Source of the DNA: Trinickia symbiotica | GTDB lineage: Bacteria > Pseudomonadota > Gammaproteobacteria > Burkholderiales > Burkholderiaceae | Direction of reading: 5' to 3' | Length of the DNA stretch: 64,000 nucleotides | Assembly: GCF_002934455.1 (NCBI RefSeq) | Contig: NZ_PTIR01000020.1 | Location: forward strand, 1 to 64,000 | Shown: in pieces, positions 30,577 through 38,620 of the stretch | Position numbering within the stretch: position 1 is the stretch's first letter | Layout of the letters: every line of letters begins with the position of its first letter | The notes under the pieces: generated by a model | The model's database searches: none | The model's input: only the letters and a program-made list of their open reading frames with translations | Told to the model about the DNA's origin: nothing | Program-made: the position numbers and the translations under genes

Positions 30577-31908
30577 GTGGAAAAACGTGGTGGCATAAAC
30601 ATCATCTGGGCGCGCTCGATCGTCTCGCTCGTGCTGCTGGCGCTCGTTTGTGCCGCCATCGCAGCATTCGCGGGCGTCAAGGCCGCGCTCGTCTTCGGCG
30701 CCATCGCGCTTGTCGCGCAGAGCCTTTTCTCGACCTATCACACCGAACGCCTCTGGCAGCTGCTCGATGCGCCCGTGTACGGGCAGGTTCCCAGCGCGCC
30801 GGGTGTGTGGGGCGAGATCTACTATCGGCTGCACAAGCTCGCCAAGCGCTGGCACGCGCAGGTGCGACAGGTCGAGCAGCAACACTCGCGGTTCATTCAG
30901 GCGATTCAGGCTTCGCCTAACGGCGTTGTCATGCTCGACGATCACGATCAGATCGAGTGGTGCAACGCGATCGCCGAGCAGCATTTCGGCCTCGACGCGA
31001 AACGCGATTTGCGGCAGCACGTCACGCACATCGTCCGCCATCCCGACTTCGTCCGTTACGTGAATTCACATCGGTACGACGAGACGCTCGTCATGCGCGG
31101 CATGGGCGAGAAACGTCAGAACACGCTTTCGGTCCAAGTGTTTCCGTATGGAGAAAATCGCAAGCTCGTGCTGTCGGACGACATCACCGAGCTCGAACGA
31201 ACTGATTCGATGAGGCGCGACTTCGTCGCGAATGTCTCGCACGAGTTGAAGACACCACTGACCGTGCTCTCGGGCTTTCTGGAAACGCTACGTGAGATCC
31301 CGCTCGAGGAAGACGATCGCGCTCGCTATCTGGAGCTGATGGAGCAGCAGGCGGCGCGGATGCGGCATATCGTCGACGATCTGCTCGTGCTCGCGAAGCT
31401 CGAAGGCGACATCAAATCGCCCGGCGAACAGGCCATCGATATGGGCGCGGTGCTGCGGCATCTGCAAGACGACGCGATGACCCTTTCGGCCGGCCGCCAC
31501 AAGCTCGCATTCGACGTCGAAGAAACGCTGACCGTGACCGGCGTGGAAACGGAGATATTGAGCGCGCTCGGCAATCTCGTCACGAACGCCGTGCGCTATA
31601 CGCCAGACGGCGGATCGATCAAAGTCGAATGGCGGCTTTTCGGCGATCGTGCGGCGTTTTCCGTGAGCGATACCGGTTTCGGCATTCCGGCGGCCGACAT
31701 CCCGCGGCTCACGGAGCGCTTCTACCGAGTCGATCGAAGCCGCTCGCGCGATACGGGCGGCACCGGGCTCGGCCTCGCGATCGTCAAACATGTGCTGCAA
31801 CGGCACGATGCCCTCCTCGACGTGAAAAGCGAGGAGGGCCGCGGCAGCACATTCACCGTCCGCTTTCCGCCGCAGCGTAGCGTGCGGCGACAGACCATTC
31901 ACGCGTAG
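30577..31908 (+). CDS. phoR: Phosphate sensor histidine kinase PhoR
   Basis: 443 aa from GTG 30577; no good ribosome binding site is visible, so the exact start is uncertain by a few codons. Two TM segments near residues 10-50, a PAS-like domain (residues 95-200), HisKA with phospho-acceptor His222 (VSHELKTPLTVL), and the ATPase domain with LVTNAVRYTP, SDTGFGIP and GTGLGLAIVKH. Cognate kinase of PhoB, 36 bp behind it. Convergent with ppk. Confidence 0.95.
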   Translation: MEKRGGINIIWARSIVSLVLLALVCAAIAAFAGVKAALVFGAIALVAQSLFSTYHTERLWQLLDAPVYGQVPSAPGVWGEIYYRLHKLAKRWHAQVRQVEQQHSRFIQAIQASPNGVVMLDDHDQIEWCNAIAEQHFGLDAKRDLRQHVTHIVRHPDFVRYVNSHRYDETLVMRGMGEKRQNTLSVQVFPYGENRKLVLSDDITELERTDSMRRDFVANVSHELKTPLTVLSGFLETLREIPLEEDDRARYLELMEQQAARMRHIVDDLLVLAKLEGDIKSPGEQAIDMGAVLRHLQDDAMTLSAGRHKLAFDVEETLTVTGVETEILSALGNLVTNAVRYTPDGGSIKVEWRLFGDRAAFSVSDTGFGIPAADIPRLTERFYRVDRSRSRDTGGTGLGLAIVKHVLQRHDALLDVKSEEGRGSTFTVRFPPQRSVRRQTIHA

Positions 31909-31914
31909 CGAGCG

Positions 31915-33978
31915 CTAGCAACCGAACTTAGTGAGCAGGCTCGCCTGTGCGTTGCGCGAAGTCTTGCCCGGGCGCGAGCGCCGATAGTGACCGTCGCTTT
32001 GCATGATCCACGCCGCTTGATTGTCCCCGAGGAACGCTGACAACCCTTCCGCGATCACGCGGCGCTTGAGACGCCGATCTTTGATCGGGAATGCGACTTC
32101 CACCCGCCGGAAGAAATTGCGGTCCATCCAGTCGGCGCTCGAGAGATAGACCTTTTCGTCGCCGTTCGCGAAGAAGTAGAAGATGCGGTGATGCTCGAGG
32201 AAGCGCCCGACGATCGAACGCACGGTGATGTTGTCCGACAGTCCCGCAACGCCCGGCTGCAACGAGCAGACGCCGCGCACGATCAGATCGATCTTGACGC
32301 CTGCCTGCGAGGCTTCGTAGAGCTCGGCGATGACAGTCGGCTCGAGTAGCGCGTTCATCTTCGCGACGATGCGTGCCTTCTTGCCCGCGCGCGCATTTTG
32401 GCTTTCGGCGCGAATCGCATCGATTAGCTTCGGATGCAGCGTGAACGGCGATTGCCACAGCTCGTGCAGCTTGAGCTCGCCGCCGATGCCCGTCAGCTGC
32501 TGAAAGACGTGGTGCACGTCTTCGCAGATCATTTGATCGGACGTCATGAGGCCGAAGTCCGAATAGAGCCGCGCCGTGCGCGGGTGATAGTTGCCCGTGC
32601 CCAGATGCGCGTAGCGCTTGAGCACCGATTTACCGTTCTCGGTGACGCGGCGCACGATCAGCATCATCTTCGCGTGGCACTTATGGCCGACCACCCCGTA
32701 CACCACATGGGCGCCAACGGCTTCGAGTTGCGAGGCCCAGTTGATGTTGGTCTCTTCGTCGAACCGCGCGAGCAGCTCGACGACGACAGTCACTTCCTTG
32801 CCGTTGCGCGCCGCCTGCATCAGCGCGTTCATGAGCGGAGAATCCGTGCCCGTGCGATAGATCGTCTGCTTGATCGCGACGACGCTCGGATCCTGAGCGG
32901 CCTGCAGCAGCAGCTCGAGCACGGGCTGAAAACTTTCGTACGGATGATGCAGCAGGACATCGCCCTGATCGATCGCATCGAAAAGATTCGCCGTCTTCAC
33001 GAGCCGGTCGGGCGTGGCGGGCACGTGGGGGACGAACTTGAGGTCGGGACGGTCCACCATCTCCGGCAACGGCATGAGCCGCACGAGATTGACTGGCCCG
33101 TCGACGTGATAGCAATCCTTCTCCGAGAGGCCGCTCTCGTCGAGCAGACGCCGCACGATATGAACCGGCGTCTCTGCCGAGACCTCGAGGCGCACCGCGT
33201 TGCCGAGGTGGCGGGCCGGCAGCTCGCCTTGCAATGCGACGCGCAGGTTCGTGATCTCGTCCTCGTCGACGAAGAGCTCGCTGTTGCGCGTGATGCGAAA
33301 CTGATTGCAGCTGCGCACGATGAGATTCGGGAACAGCTCGTTCACGAAGCGCTGCAAGAGCGAGCTCAGCAGCACGAAGCCATAGGCGAAGCCCGAAAGT
33401 TCTTGCGGCATCTGCACGAGCCGCGGCAGTGCGCGCGGCGCCTGGACGATGCCCATGACGGCCTGGCGGCCGAAGGCGTCTTTACCTTCCAGTTCCACGA
33501 CGAAATTGAGGCTCTTGTTGAGCACGCGCGGGAATGGATGCGCGGGATCGAGGCCGATCGGCGTGAGCACCGGCAAAAGCTCGTTGGCGAAATACCGGCG
33601 CGCCCACTGCGTCTGCTCGTCGGTCCAACTATCGGTACCGTGGAAATAAATGCCTTCTTCCTCGAGGGCGGGCAGCACGGTTTCGTGCAGGAGCCGGTAT
33701 TGCCGGTGCACGAGCTTTTGCGCACGCTCGACGACGAGATCGTAGCAATGCTGGAGCGACATGCCGTCGGGTGAGAGCGAGCCGGGATTGTCCTGCATCT
33801 GCTCCTGCAGCCCCGCCATCCGGATTTCGAAGAACTCGTCGAGATTGCTGCTGGTGATGCAAATAAAGCGAAGGCGTTCGAGCAGCGGCACGGACGGATC
33901 CGCCGCCTGCGCGAGCACGCGCTCATTGAAACCTAGGATGCCCAACTCGCGGTTGAGCAGGGGATAACGCAACGACAT
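31915..33978 (-). CDS. ppk: Polyphosphate kinase 1
   Basis: 687 aa from ATG 33978 (MSLRYPLLNRELGILGFNER), almost the E. coli length (688); a GTG at 34038 would add 20 residues and neither start has a clear ribosome binding site. Family motifs: NRELSWL-like start, the two HKD-type histidines in the region HKCHAKMMLIVRR and YAHLGTGNYHPRTARLYSDF, and HHRIFYFFANGDEKVYLSSA. It makes polyphosphate from ATP, probably at the membrane. It ends 7 bp from phoR and is divergent from ppx. Confidence 0.96.
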   Translation of the reverse strand: MSLRYPLLNRELGILGFNERVLAQAADPSVPLLERLRFICITSSNLDEFFEIRMAGLQEQMQDNPGSLSPDGMSLQHCYDLVVERAQKLVHRQYRLLHETVLPALEEEGIYFHGTDSWTDEQTQWARRYFANELLPVLTPIGLDPAHPFPRVLNKSLNFVVELEGKDAFGRQAVMGIVQAPRALPRLVQMPQELSGFAYGFVLLSSLLQRFVNELFPNLIVRSCNQFRITRNSELFVDEDEITNLRVALQGELPARHLGNAVRLEVSAETPVHIVRRLLDESGLSEKDCYHVDGPVNLVRLMPLPEMVDRPDLKFVPHVPATPDRLVKTANLFDAIDQGDVLLHHPYESFQPVLELLLQAAQDPSVVAIKQTIYRTGTDSPLMNALMQAARNGKEVTVVVELLARFDEETNINWASQLEAVGAHVVYGVVGHKCHAKMMLIVRRVTENGKSVLKRYAHLGTGNYHPRTARLYSDFGLMTSDQMICEDVHHVFQQLTGIGGELKLHELWQSPFTLHPKLIDAIRAESQNARAGKKARIVAKMNALLEPTVIAELYEASQAGVKIDLIVRGVCSLQPGVAGLSDNITVRSIVGRFLEHHRIFYFFANGDEKVYLSSADWMDRNFFRRVEVAFPIKDRRLKRRVIAEGLSAFLGDNQAAWIMQSDGHYRRSRPGKTSRNAQASLLTKFGC

Positions 33979-34276
33979 CGGCAAGGAGGAATGCGAAGGG
34001 TCGGAGGGCGATATGAACGGACGCTCGGAAATTCTCACAGTTTGGTGTCGCTTCGATGAATGGTTATTGTCACGAATTTTACGGGTAACTGATCTAATTT
34101 TGAGATAGCTGGACGAAGAAGTTCATGCGCTTGACAGAAACGCGACGGCTTTCCTGCGCGCGCTTATCGGAGGTCCCCGCTCTATGCGTAAAATGGCGAC
34201 TTTGAACCGCGTCGTGGAATCGCCGGCCCGAGCTCGGGAAGCAGCGGCGTACTCGCGCACGAAATCGTTTTCATCC

Positions 34277-35794
34277 ATGCCCAATACCCCGCATCTGCTT
34301 GCATCCGTCGACCTCGGCTCGAACAGTTTCAGGCTCATTGTCGGGCGCATCGAGGAGACGCCGGCCGGCAGCCAGATCTACCAAGTCGATGCGTTGAGGG
34401 AGCCCGTGCGGCTCGCGGCGGGCCTTTCGCCTGACAAGATGCTCGATCGCGCATCGCAGGAACGGGCGTGGGCGGCGCTCAAACGGTTCGGCGAGCGGCT
34501 GCGCGACTTTCATCCCGATCACGTGCGCGCGGTGGCGACGAACACGGTGCGCGTTGCGAAGAACGCGGGCGAGTTCCTGGCCGAAGCGGAGCGGGCGCTG
34601 GGCTTCCCGATCGAAGTGATCGCCGGCCGTGAAGAGGCGCGCCTCATTTACGCCGGGGCCGCCCATTCGGTGCCCGCCATCTCCGGTAAGCGCCTCGTCG
34701 TCGACATCGGCGGGGGATCGACGGAGTTCATCATCGGCTCGCATTACACGCCGCTGATCATGGAGAGCCTTTACATCGGCTGCGTGAGCCACAGCCGCGC
34801 GTTCTTTCCGGCCGGCAACGTCGACGAGTACACGATGCGCCAGGCCGAGCTCGCCGCCAAGCGCGAAATCCAGATCATCTCGCGAGAGTACAAGCAGGCC
34901 GGATGGGATCAGGCGATCGGCTCATCGGGCACGGCGCGCGCGCTGGCCGAGCTTGTCGAGGCCAACGGCTTCAACGATCCAAGCGTGACGCATGGCATTT
35001 CGCGCGTCGGGCTCGAGCGGCTCAAGCGTGCGCTCATCAAGGCCGAGAACGTCAACCGGCTCAAGCTCGTGGCGCTCAAGCCCGATCGCGTGCCGGTCCT
35101 GGCGGGAGGGCTCTCGATCATGCTTGCCGTATTCGAAGAGCTTGGGATCGACTACGTCGATACGACCGACGGCGCGTTGCGTCTCGGCGTGCTCTACGAC
35201 CTGTTGGGCCGTACGCAACACGAAGATATGCGGGCCGTGACGGTCGAGGGATTCATGCGCCGCTACGGCGTCGATCGGCCGCAGGCCGAGCGCATCCGCG
35301 ATCTTGCCATCGACTTTTTCAACCAACTCGGGGACGAGCCCGACGCCGAGCGCGCGGAAGAAGCGCGGATTTTTCTGCGCTGGGCGGCATCGCTGCATGA
35401 AATCGGACTGTCGATTTCGCATAGCGCCTATCACAAGCACTCGGCTTATATCGCGAGCAACGCCGATATGCCGGGCTTCTCGCGCACCGATCAGGCGCGC
35501 CTTGCGGCGCTCGTGCTCGGCCATGCCGGCAAGCTCGGCAAGCTCTCACAGGCGCGCGACGTGGAGTGGCCGCTGCTTTTCTGCCTGCGGCTCGCCGCGT
35601 TGCTGTGCCGGCGCCGCGCCGATATCGGGCTGCCCGGCATCCGCGTCGCGCACACGAACAGCGGCGGGTATGAAGTGCATCTGCCGAACGAGTGGGTGGC
35701 CAACAACCCGCTCACCGACTACAGCCTGATTCAGGAAGCGGCCGAATGGGAGAAAGTCGGCATTCGGTATCGCGTCGTCTATACCGACGACTGA
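34277..35794 (+). CDS. ppx: Exopolyphosphatase (Ppx/GppA family)
   Basis: 505 aa from ATG 34277; the frame goes 31 codons further up, but homologues begin at MPNTPHLLASVDLGSNSFRL. ASKHA fold: phosphate 1 loop VDLGSNSFRL, VDIGGGSTEF loop, GSSGTARAL adenosine-side loop, and the C-terminal HD-like helical domain with ASLHEIGLSISHSAYHKH. It degrades polyphosphate from its ends and may hydrolyse pppGpp. Divergent from ppk; the 298 bp between them contain an AT-rich stretch but no promoter that I could define well. Confidence 0.94.
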   Translation: MPNTPHLLASVDLGSNSFRLIVGRIEETPAGSQIYQVDALREPVRLAAGLSPDKMLDRASQERAWAALKRFGERLRDFHPDHVRAVATNTVRVAKNAGEFLAEAERALGFPIEVIAGREEARLIYAGAAHSVPAISGKRLVVDIGGGSTEFIIGSHYTPLIMESLYIGCVSHSRAFFPAGNVDEYTMRQAELAAKREIQIISREYKQAGWDQAIGSSGTARALAELVEANGFNDPSVTHGISRVGLERLKRALIKAENVNRLKLVALKPDRVPVLAGGLSIMLAVFEELGIDYVDTTDGALRLGVLYDLLGRTQHEDMRAVTVEGFMRRYGVDRPQAERIRDLAIDFFNQLGDEPDAERAEEARIFLRWAASLHEIGLSISHSAYHKHSAYIASNADMPGFSRTDQARLAALVLGHAGKLGKLSQARDVEWPLLFCLRLAALLCRRRADIGLPGIRVAHTNSGGYEVHLPNEWVANNPLTDYSLIQEAAEWEKVGIRYRVVYTDD

Positions 35795-35872
35795 GCGTGG
35801 GCTCGTAGTGGCTTGCGCCGCGCGGCGCGCGGCGCGGCCAGGTCGATATTCGCCTTGGCCTTAGCCTTCGTC

Positions 35873-36691
35873 TCAGCGCGACGTCGGTTCGCCGAGGAAG
35901 TGACGGGCGTAGCGAACGTTGATGTCGGAGAGGCGGAACAGCGTCAGGAAGTCCGCGCAATTGAAATCGGGATCCCAGGCCGGCGCGCCGCAGATCTTGG
36001 CGCCGAGACGCAGGTAACCCTTCACGAGCGGCGGCGGGGCGACGCGGGCGCCCGTGCGTAGCTCCTCGACAGGCAGGGGTGTATGCGGGAACGCCCGATA
36101 CTCCGGATCCGTCAGCGCGCTTTCGCGCAGCGATTCATAGAGGTTCGCCGCAAAGTGGCCGCCGTCGGCCATCGGCACGCTCGCGCAACCGAGCATTGTC
36201 TCGTAGCCGTTTTGCATCATGTAGGTACCGAGGCCGCCCCAGAGCGACATGATGACCGAGCCGCTCCGGTAATCGGCATGCACACACGAGCGGCCGACTT
36301 CGACGAGCTTCGAGCGCAGGTGCGCGAGGCGCGAGAGGTCGAACTCGCCTTCGGCATAGAGCTGGCCGATGCGAGCCGCTTGATGCGGAGGCAGCACACG
36401 ATAGGTGCCGACGACCGTCAATGTTTCGAGATCGCGAACGAGCAGATGGTCGCAGTAAGCGTCGAAGCGGTCGACGTCGAGGCCAGCGGGGCCGGTGACG
36501 GTTGCGCCCATTTCCTCAGCGAAGACGCGATAGCGCAGCCGCTGCGCTTCGCGAAGCTCCTCTTCCGTCCGGGCCCAGGCCACTTGCAAGCGGTGCTGAG
36601 CGGTGATCGTTTCTTCCGTGCGGGGGAGGCGGCGGCGCGAATCGAGGGGAATGGAAGCGAGGGGCAGGGTGGGCGTCGGCAGGTCTCGCAT
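35873..36691 (-). CDS. olsB: OlsB-like GNAT acyltransferase (probable ornithine-acyl-ACP N-acyltransferase)
   Basis: 272 aa from ATG 36691, with AGGA 6 nt upstream. The core reads RYRVFAEEMGATV, DAYCDHLLV, VGTYRVLPPHQA, VEVGRSCVHADYRSG, LWGGLGTYM and MLGCASVP, the pattern of the hemolysin/OlsB acyltransferase family. OlsB N-acylates ornithine to lyso-ornithine lipid; olsA is not in this window. In bacteria with this pathway phosphate starvation often raises ornithine lipids, which fits a place behind ppx. Gene symbol is by family and context. A pair of repeats lies upstream. Confidence 0.8.
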   Translation of the reverse strand: MRDLPTPTLPLASIPLDSRRRLPRTEETITAQHRLQVAWARTEEELREAQRLRYRVFAEEMGATVTGPAGLDVDRFDAYCDHLLVRDLETLTVVGTYRVLPPHQAARIGQLYAEGEFDLSRLAHLRSKLVEVGRSCVHADYRSGSVIMSLWGGLGTYMMQNGYETMLGCASVPMADGGHFAANLYESLRESALTDPEYRAFPHTPLPVEELRTGARVAPPPLVKGYLRLGAKICGAPAWDPDFNCADFLTLFRLSDINVRYARHFLGEPTSR

Positions 36692-36781
36692 AGAATTTCC
36701 TGGTGAAATGTACGAATTGCTGCGTTTTCGCCAATTTAGTAATCGGCCGTGACGGTTGCATGGCAAAGCCGTGTAAATCCG

Positions 36782-36827
36782 ATGACATGTCGCATTTGGG
36801 ACACGTCGATTTCACATGACATGTCAC
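36782..36827. repeat. Pair of ATGACATGTC(A/G)C repeats upstream of olsB
   Basis: ATGACATGTCGC (36782-36793) and ATGACATGTCAC (36816-36827) match in 11 of 12 positions, 34 bp apart; the second contains the perfect palindrome TGACATGTCA (36817-36826). They lie 91-136 bp upstream of the olsB start and look like operator sites. They do not fit a Pho box. Confidence 0.5.
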
Positions 36828-36847
36828 AAAGTCGACAAGTGGTGATT

Positions 36848-37306
36848 TTAGGCGAGATCTGGAGAAATGACTGCACGAATCACGACCTGGCCCGCGCCGT
36901 TGCGCTCGCGGCCCTCGAGCCACCAGATGCCGCCTTTTTTGATGGACCATTCGGTCTGCTCGCCAGCGACGAGTCGAGCGGCGACGAGGCCGAGCGTCGG
37001 TTGGTGACCGACGACGACGACCGTGTCGGCGATGCCCTTTGGCCAGCCCGCGGCGGCGAGGACGTCCTCGGCCGCCGCTCCAGGCGCGAGTTCTTTCACG
37101 ATGCGGTATTGATCCGTCAGAGCCTCGACGGTCTGCACCGTGCGCGCGGCGGGGCTGGCGAGAATCAGCGCGTCGGACGGCAGGCGGTTGCGCAGCCATT
37201 TCGCGGCGCTTTGCGCCTGCTTGCGGCCGCGCGTGGTGAGCTGTCGCGCGAGGTCTGTCGATGCGGTGTCTTCGGCTTCCGCATGGCGCCAGAGGATGAG
37301 GTTCAT
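36848..37306 (-). CDS. sixA: Phosphohistidine phosphatase SixA
   Basis: 152 aa. Histidine-phosphatase superfamily: N-terminal LILWRHAEAED (catalytic RHG-type His8), ASPAARTVQTVEAL, and the second catalytic His in VVGHQPTLG; short length is that of SixA. It dephosphorylates phosphohistidines, in E. coli on the nitrogen PTS protein NPr. Lies behind the OlsB-like gene on the same strand, at the end of the phosphate block. Confidence 0.92.
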   Translation of the reverse strand: MNLILWRHAEAEDTASTDLARQLTTRGRKQAQSAAKWLRNRLPSDALILASPAARTVQTVEALTDQYRIVKELAPGAAAEDVLAAAGWPKGIADTVVVVGHQPTLGLVAARLVAGEQTEWSIKKGGIWWLEGRERNGAGQVVIRAVISPDLA

Positions 37307-37505
37307 AGGGCAGTCCTTTCGGTGAGGTGTCGGATTCGCAAGCCTGATGCCTGTAGCGGTGGGACCGGGTCAGGTAGCAGTTGCGTTTCGTCTGCTTCAA
37401 TGTGGTTGGCCAATGTGACTAGCCGGTGTTGCTCGCGACTGCGATGCGCTAAGCTGATGCAATCGCGCAAACCCGTCGATCCGGTGATCAAGGGTGCTGC
37501 GCCGA

Positions 37506-37534
37506 TTGACCGCGTGGGCCGACACGGCTACAAT
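37506..37534 (+). promoter_or_regulatory. Promoter of tRNA-Pro
   Basis: TTGACC (37506-37511), 17-bp spacer, TACAAT (37529-37534), 11 nt before the tRNA 5' end; a typical strong stable-RNA promoter. Confidence 0.8.
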
Positions 37535-37545
37535 CTCGCACTTTT

Positions 37546-37622
37546 CGGAGCGTAGCGCAGCCTGGTAGCGCATCTGATTTGGGATCAGAGGGTCGAAGGT
37601 TCGAATCCTTTCGCTCCGACCA
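37546..37622 (+). tRNA. tRNA-Pro(TGG)
   Basis: 77 nt from CGGAGCG to the encoded CCA. Acceptor CGGAGCG/CGCTCCG, D-arm GCGC/GCGC, anticodon stem TCTGA/TCAGA with loop TTTGGGA (anticodon TGG), T-arm with GGTTCGAATCC. Own promoter and a perfect terminator flank it. The DNA behind it is accessory in character, so it may serve as an integration hotspot. Confidence 0.97.
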
Positions 37623-37630
37623 AGGAAATC

Positions 37631-37663
37631 AAGGACTTACGGTGTGAGCCGTAAGTCCTTTTT
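37631..37663 (+). terminator. Terminator of tRNA-Pro
   Basis: AAGGACTTACGG (37631-37642) pairs perfectly with CCGTAAGTCCTT (37649-37660) around a 6-nt loop, ending in a run of T. Confidence 0.9.
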
Positions 37664-37862
37664 CTTGTGTCACTCGAGCATCGCCTCGGGCCTGGCTAAC
37701 CGGTGCCGGCTGCCCGGCGTAACATCACTGGTTTCCGGTCCTCGGCGCCAATTGCGCCATTTCGCACCAATATTGGAAGTGTGGCCGAGCCCACTAAAGC
37801 GACGCTGCAGATCTCCTATGCTCGAAAGGTTTCGTTCAGTGCCTAAGGCAAGGAGAACGACC

Positions 37863-38168
37863 ATGCGCATGCTTCTCAACGTACGAATTCCCCACGAGCC
37901 ATTCAACGCCTTCGTTCGCGACGGCACGATCGGGGAAGTGATGGCGAAGATACTCGAAGAAACGAAGCCGGAAGCCGCCTATTTCACCGAGCAAAGCGGA
38001 GGACGCGGAGCCGTTCTGGTCATCAACCTCGACGAGCCGTCGCAGATTCCCGCATTTGCTGAGCCGTGGTTCCTCAAGTTCAACGCTGACTGCGAGTTTC
38101 GCGTCGTGATGGTACCGGAAGACTTGCAGAAAGCCGGGCTTGAGACGCTCGGTTCGAAGTGGAAATAG
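37863..38168 (+). CDS. Small protein of unknown function behind tRNA-Pro
   Basis: 101 aa from ATG 37863, preceded by AAGGAGAACGACC. Alternating strands and helices (MRMLLNVRIPHEPFNAFVRD, AVLVINLDE, FRVVMVPEDL) suggest a ferredoxin-like alpha/beta fold of the kind seen in DUF3303 and related small proteins, but this is a fold guess. No catalytic motif. The frame upstream of the chosen start is Arg/Ser-rich and runs into the tRNA terminator. Confidence 0.75.
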   Translation: MRMLLNVRIPHEPFNAFVRDGTIGEVMAKILEETKPEAAYFTEQSGGRGAVLVINLDEPSQIPAFAEPWFLKFNADCEFRVVMVPEDLQKAGLETLGSKWK

Positions 38169-38239
38169 TCATCGTCGATAAACTCGACGCGCCCCATGAG
38201 GCGCGTGGCGCGAGGCTGTAGCAGCGATAGACGAGTTGA

Positions 38240-38620
38240 TCATTTGTCCGCCTTAGTGATCGCCTCGATCTCCGTCGTGTTCCAACGCCCGCGCCGCATT
38301 GCTTCAGCCAGCATGCCGAGGGTCAGCGAGACAAGTGGCGGGTCGCGGAATCTCTTTGAGAACAAGCCGAGAACCGACTTGATGACATCGAGACTGTCAG
38401 GGCCGAAGTACCGGTTATACGGAAAGCCCTGAGCCTCGATCCCAAATGTCTCTGCCCACTTGTCGATAAACTCCACGGCATCGACGCCGGTCAGGCGCAG
38501 GTCTTCCTCGAGCCTGCTGTCCGGCGTCAATTTCAGCTGACCATCAAACAACGGCCGACCGAGCTCCTTACGGGCGAACGCTTCGAGTTGAAGCCAAGTC
38601 GCAAGAGATTGGCCGTTCAT
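38240..38620 (-). CDS. DUF1493 family protein (acyl-carrier-like fold)
   Basis: 126 aa. Center reads LTPDSRLEEDLRLTGVDAVE then FIDKWAETFGIE, the DUF1493 pattern that resembles the acyl carrier protein loop but lacks the Ser for phosphopantetheine (GVDAVEF replaces DSL). Its ATG overlaps the TGA of the long upstream frame (ATGA). Function unknown. Confidence 0.8.
   Translation of the reverse strand: MNGQSLATWLQLEAFARKELGRPLFDGQLKLTPDSRLEEDLRLTGVDAVEFIDKWAETFGIEAQGFPYNRYFGPDSLDVIKSVLGLFSKRFRDPPLVSLTLGMLAEAMRRGRWNTTEIEAITKADK

Noticed and set aside
36782-36847. Pho box upstream of olsB
   Set aside because: The repeats do not match CTGTCAT spaced by 4 nt on either strand.
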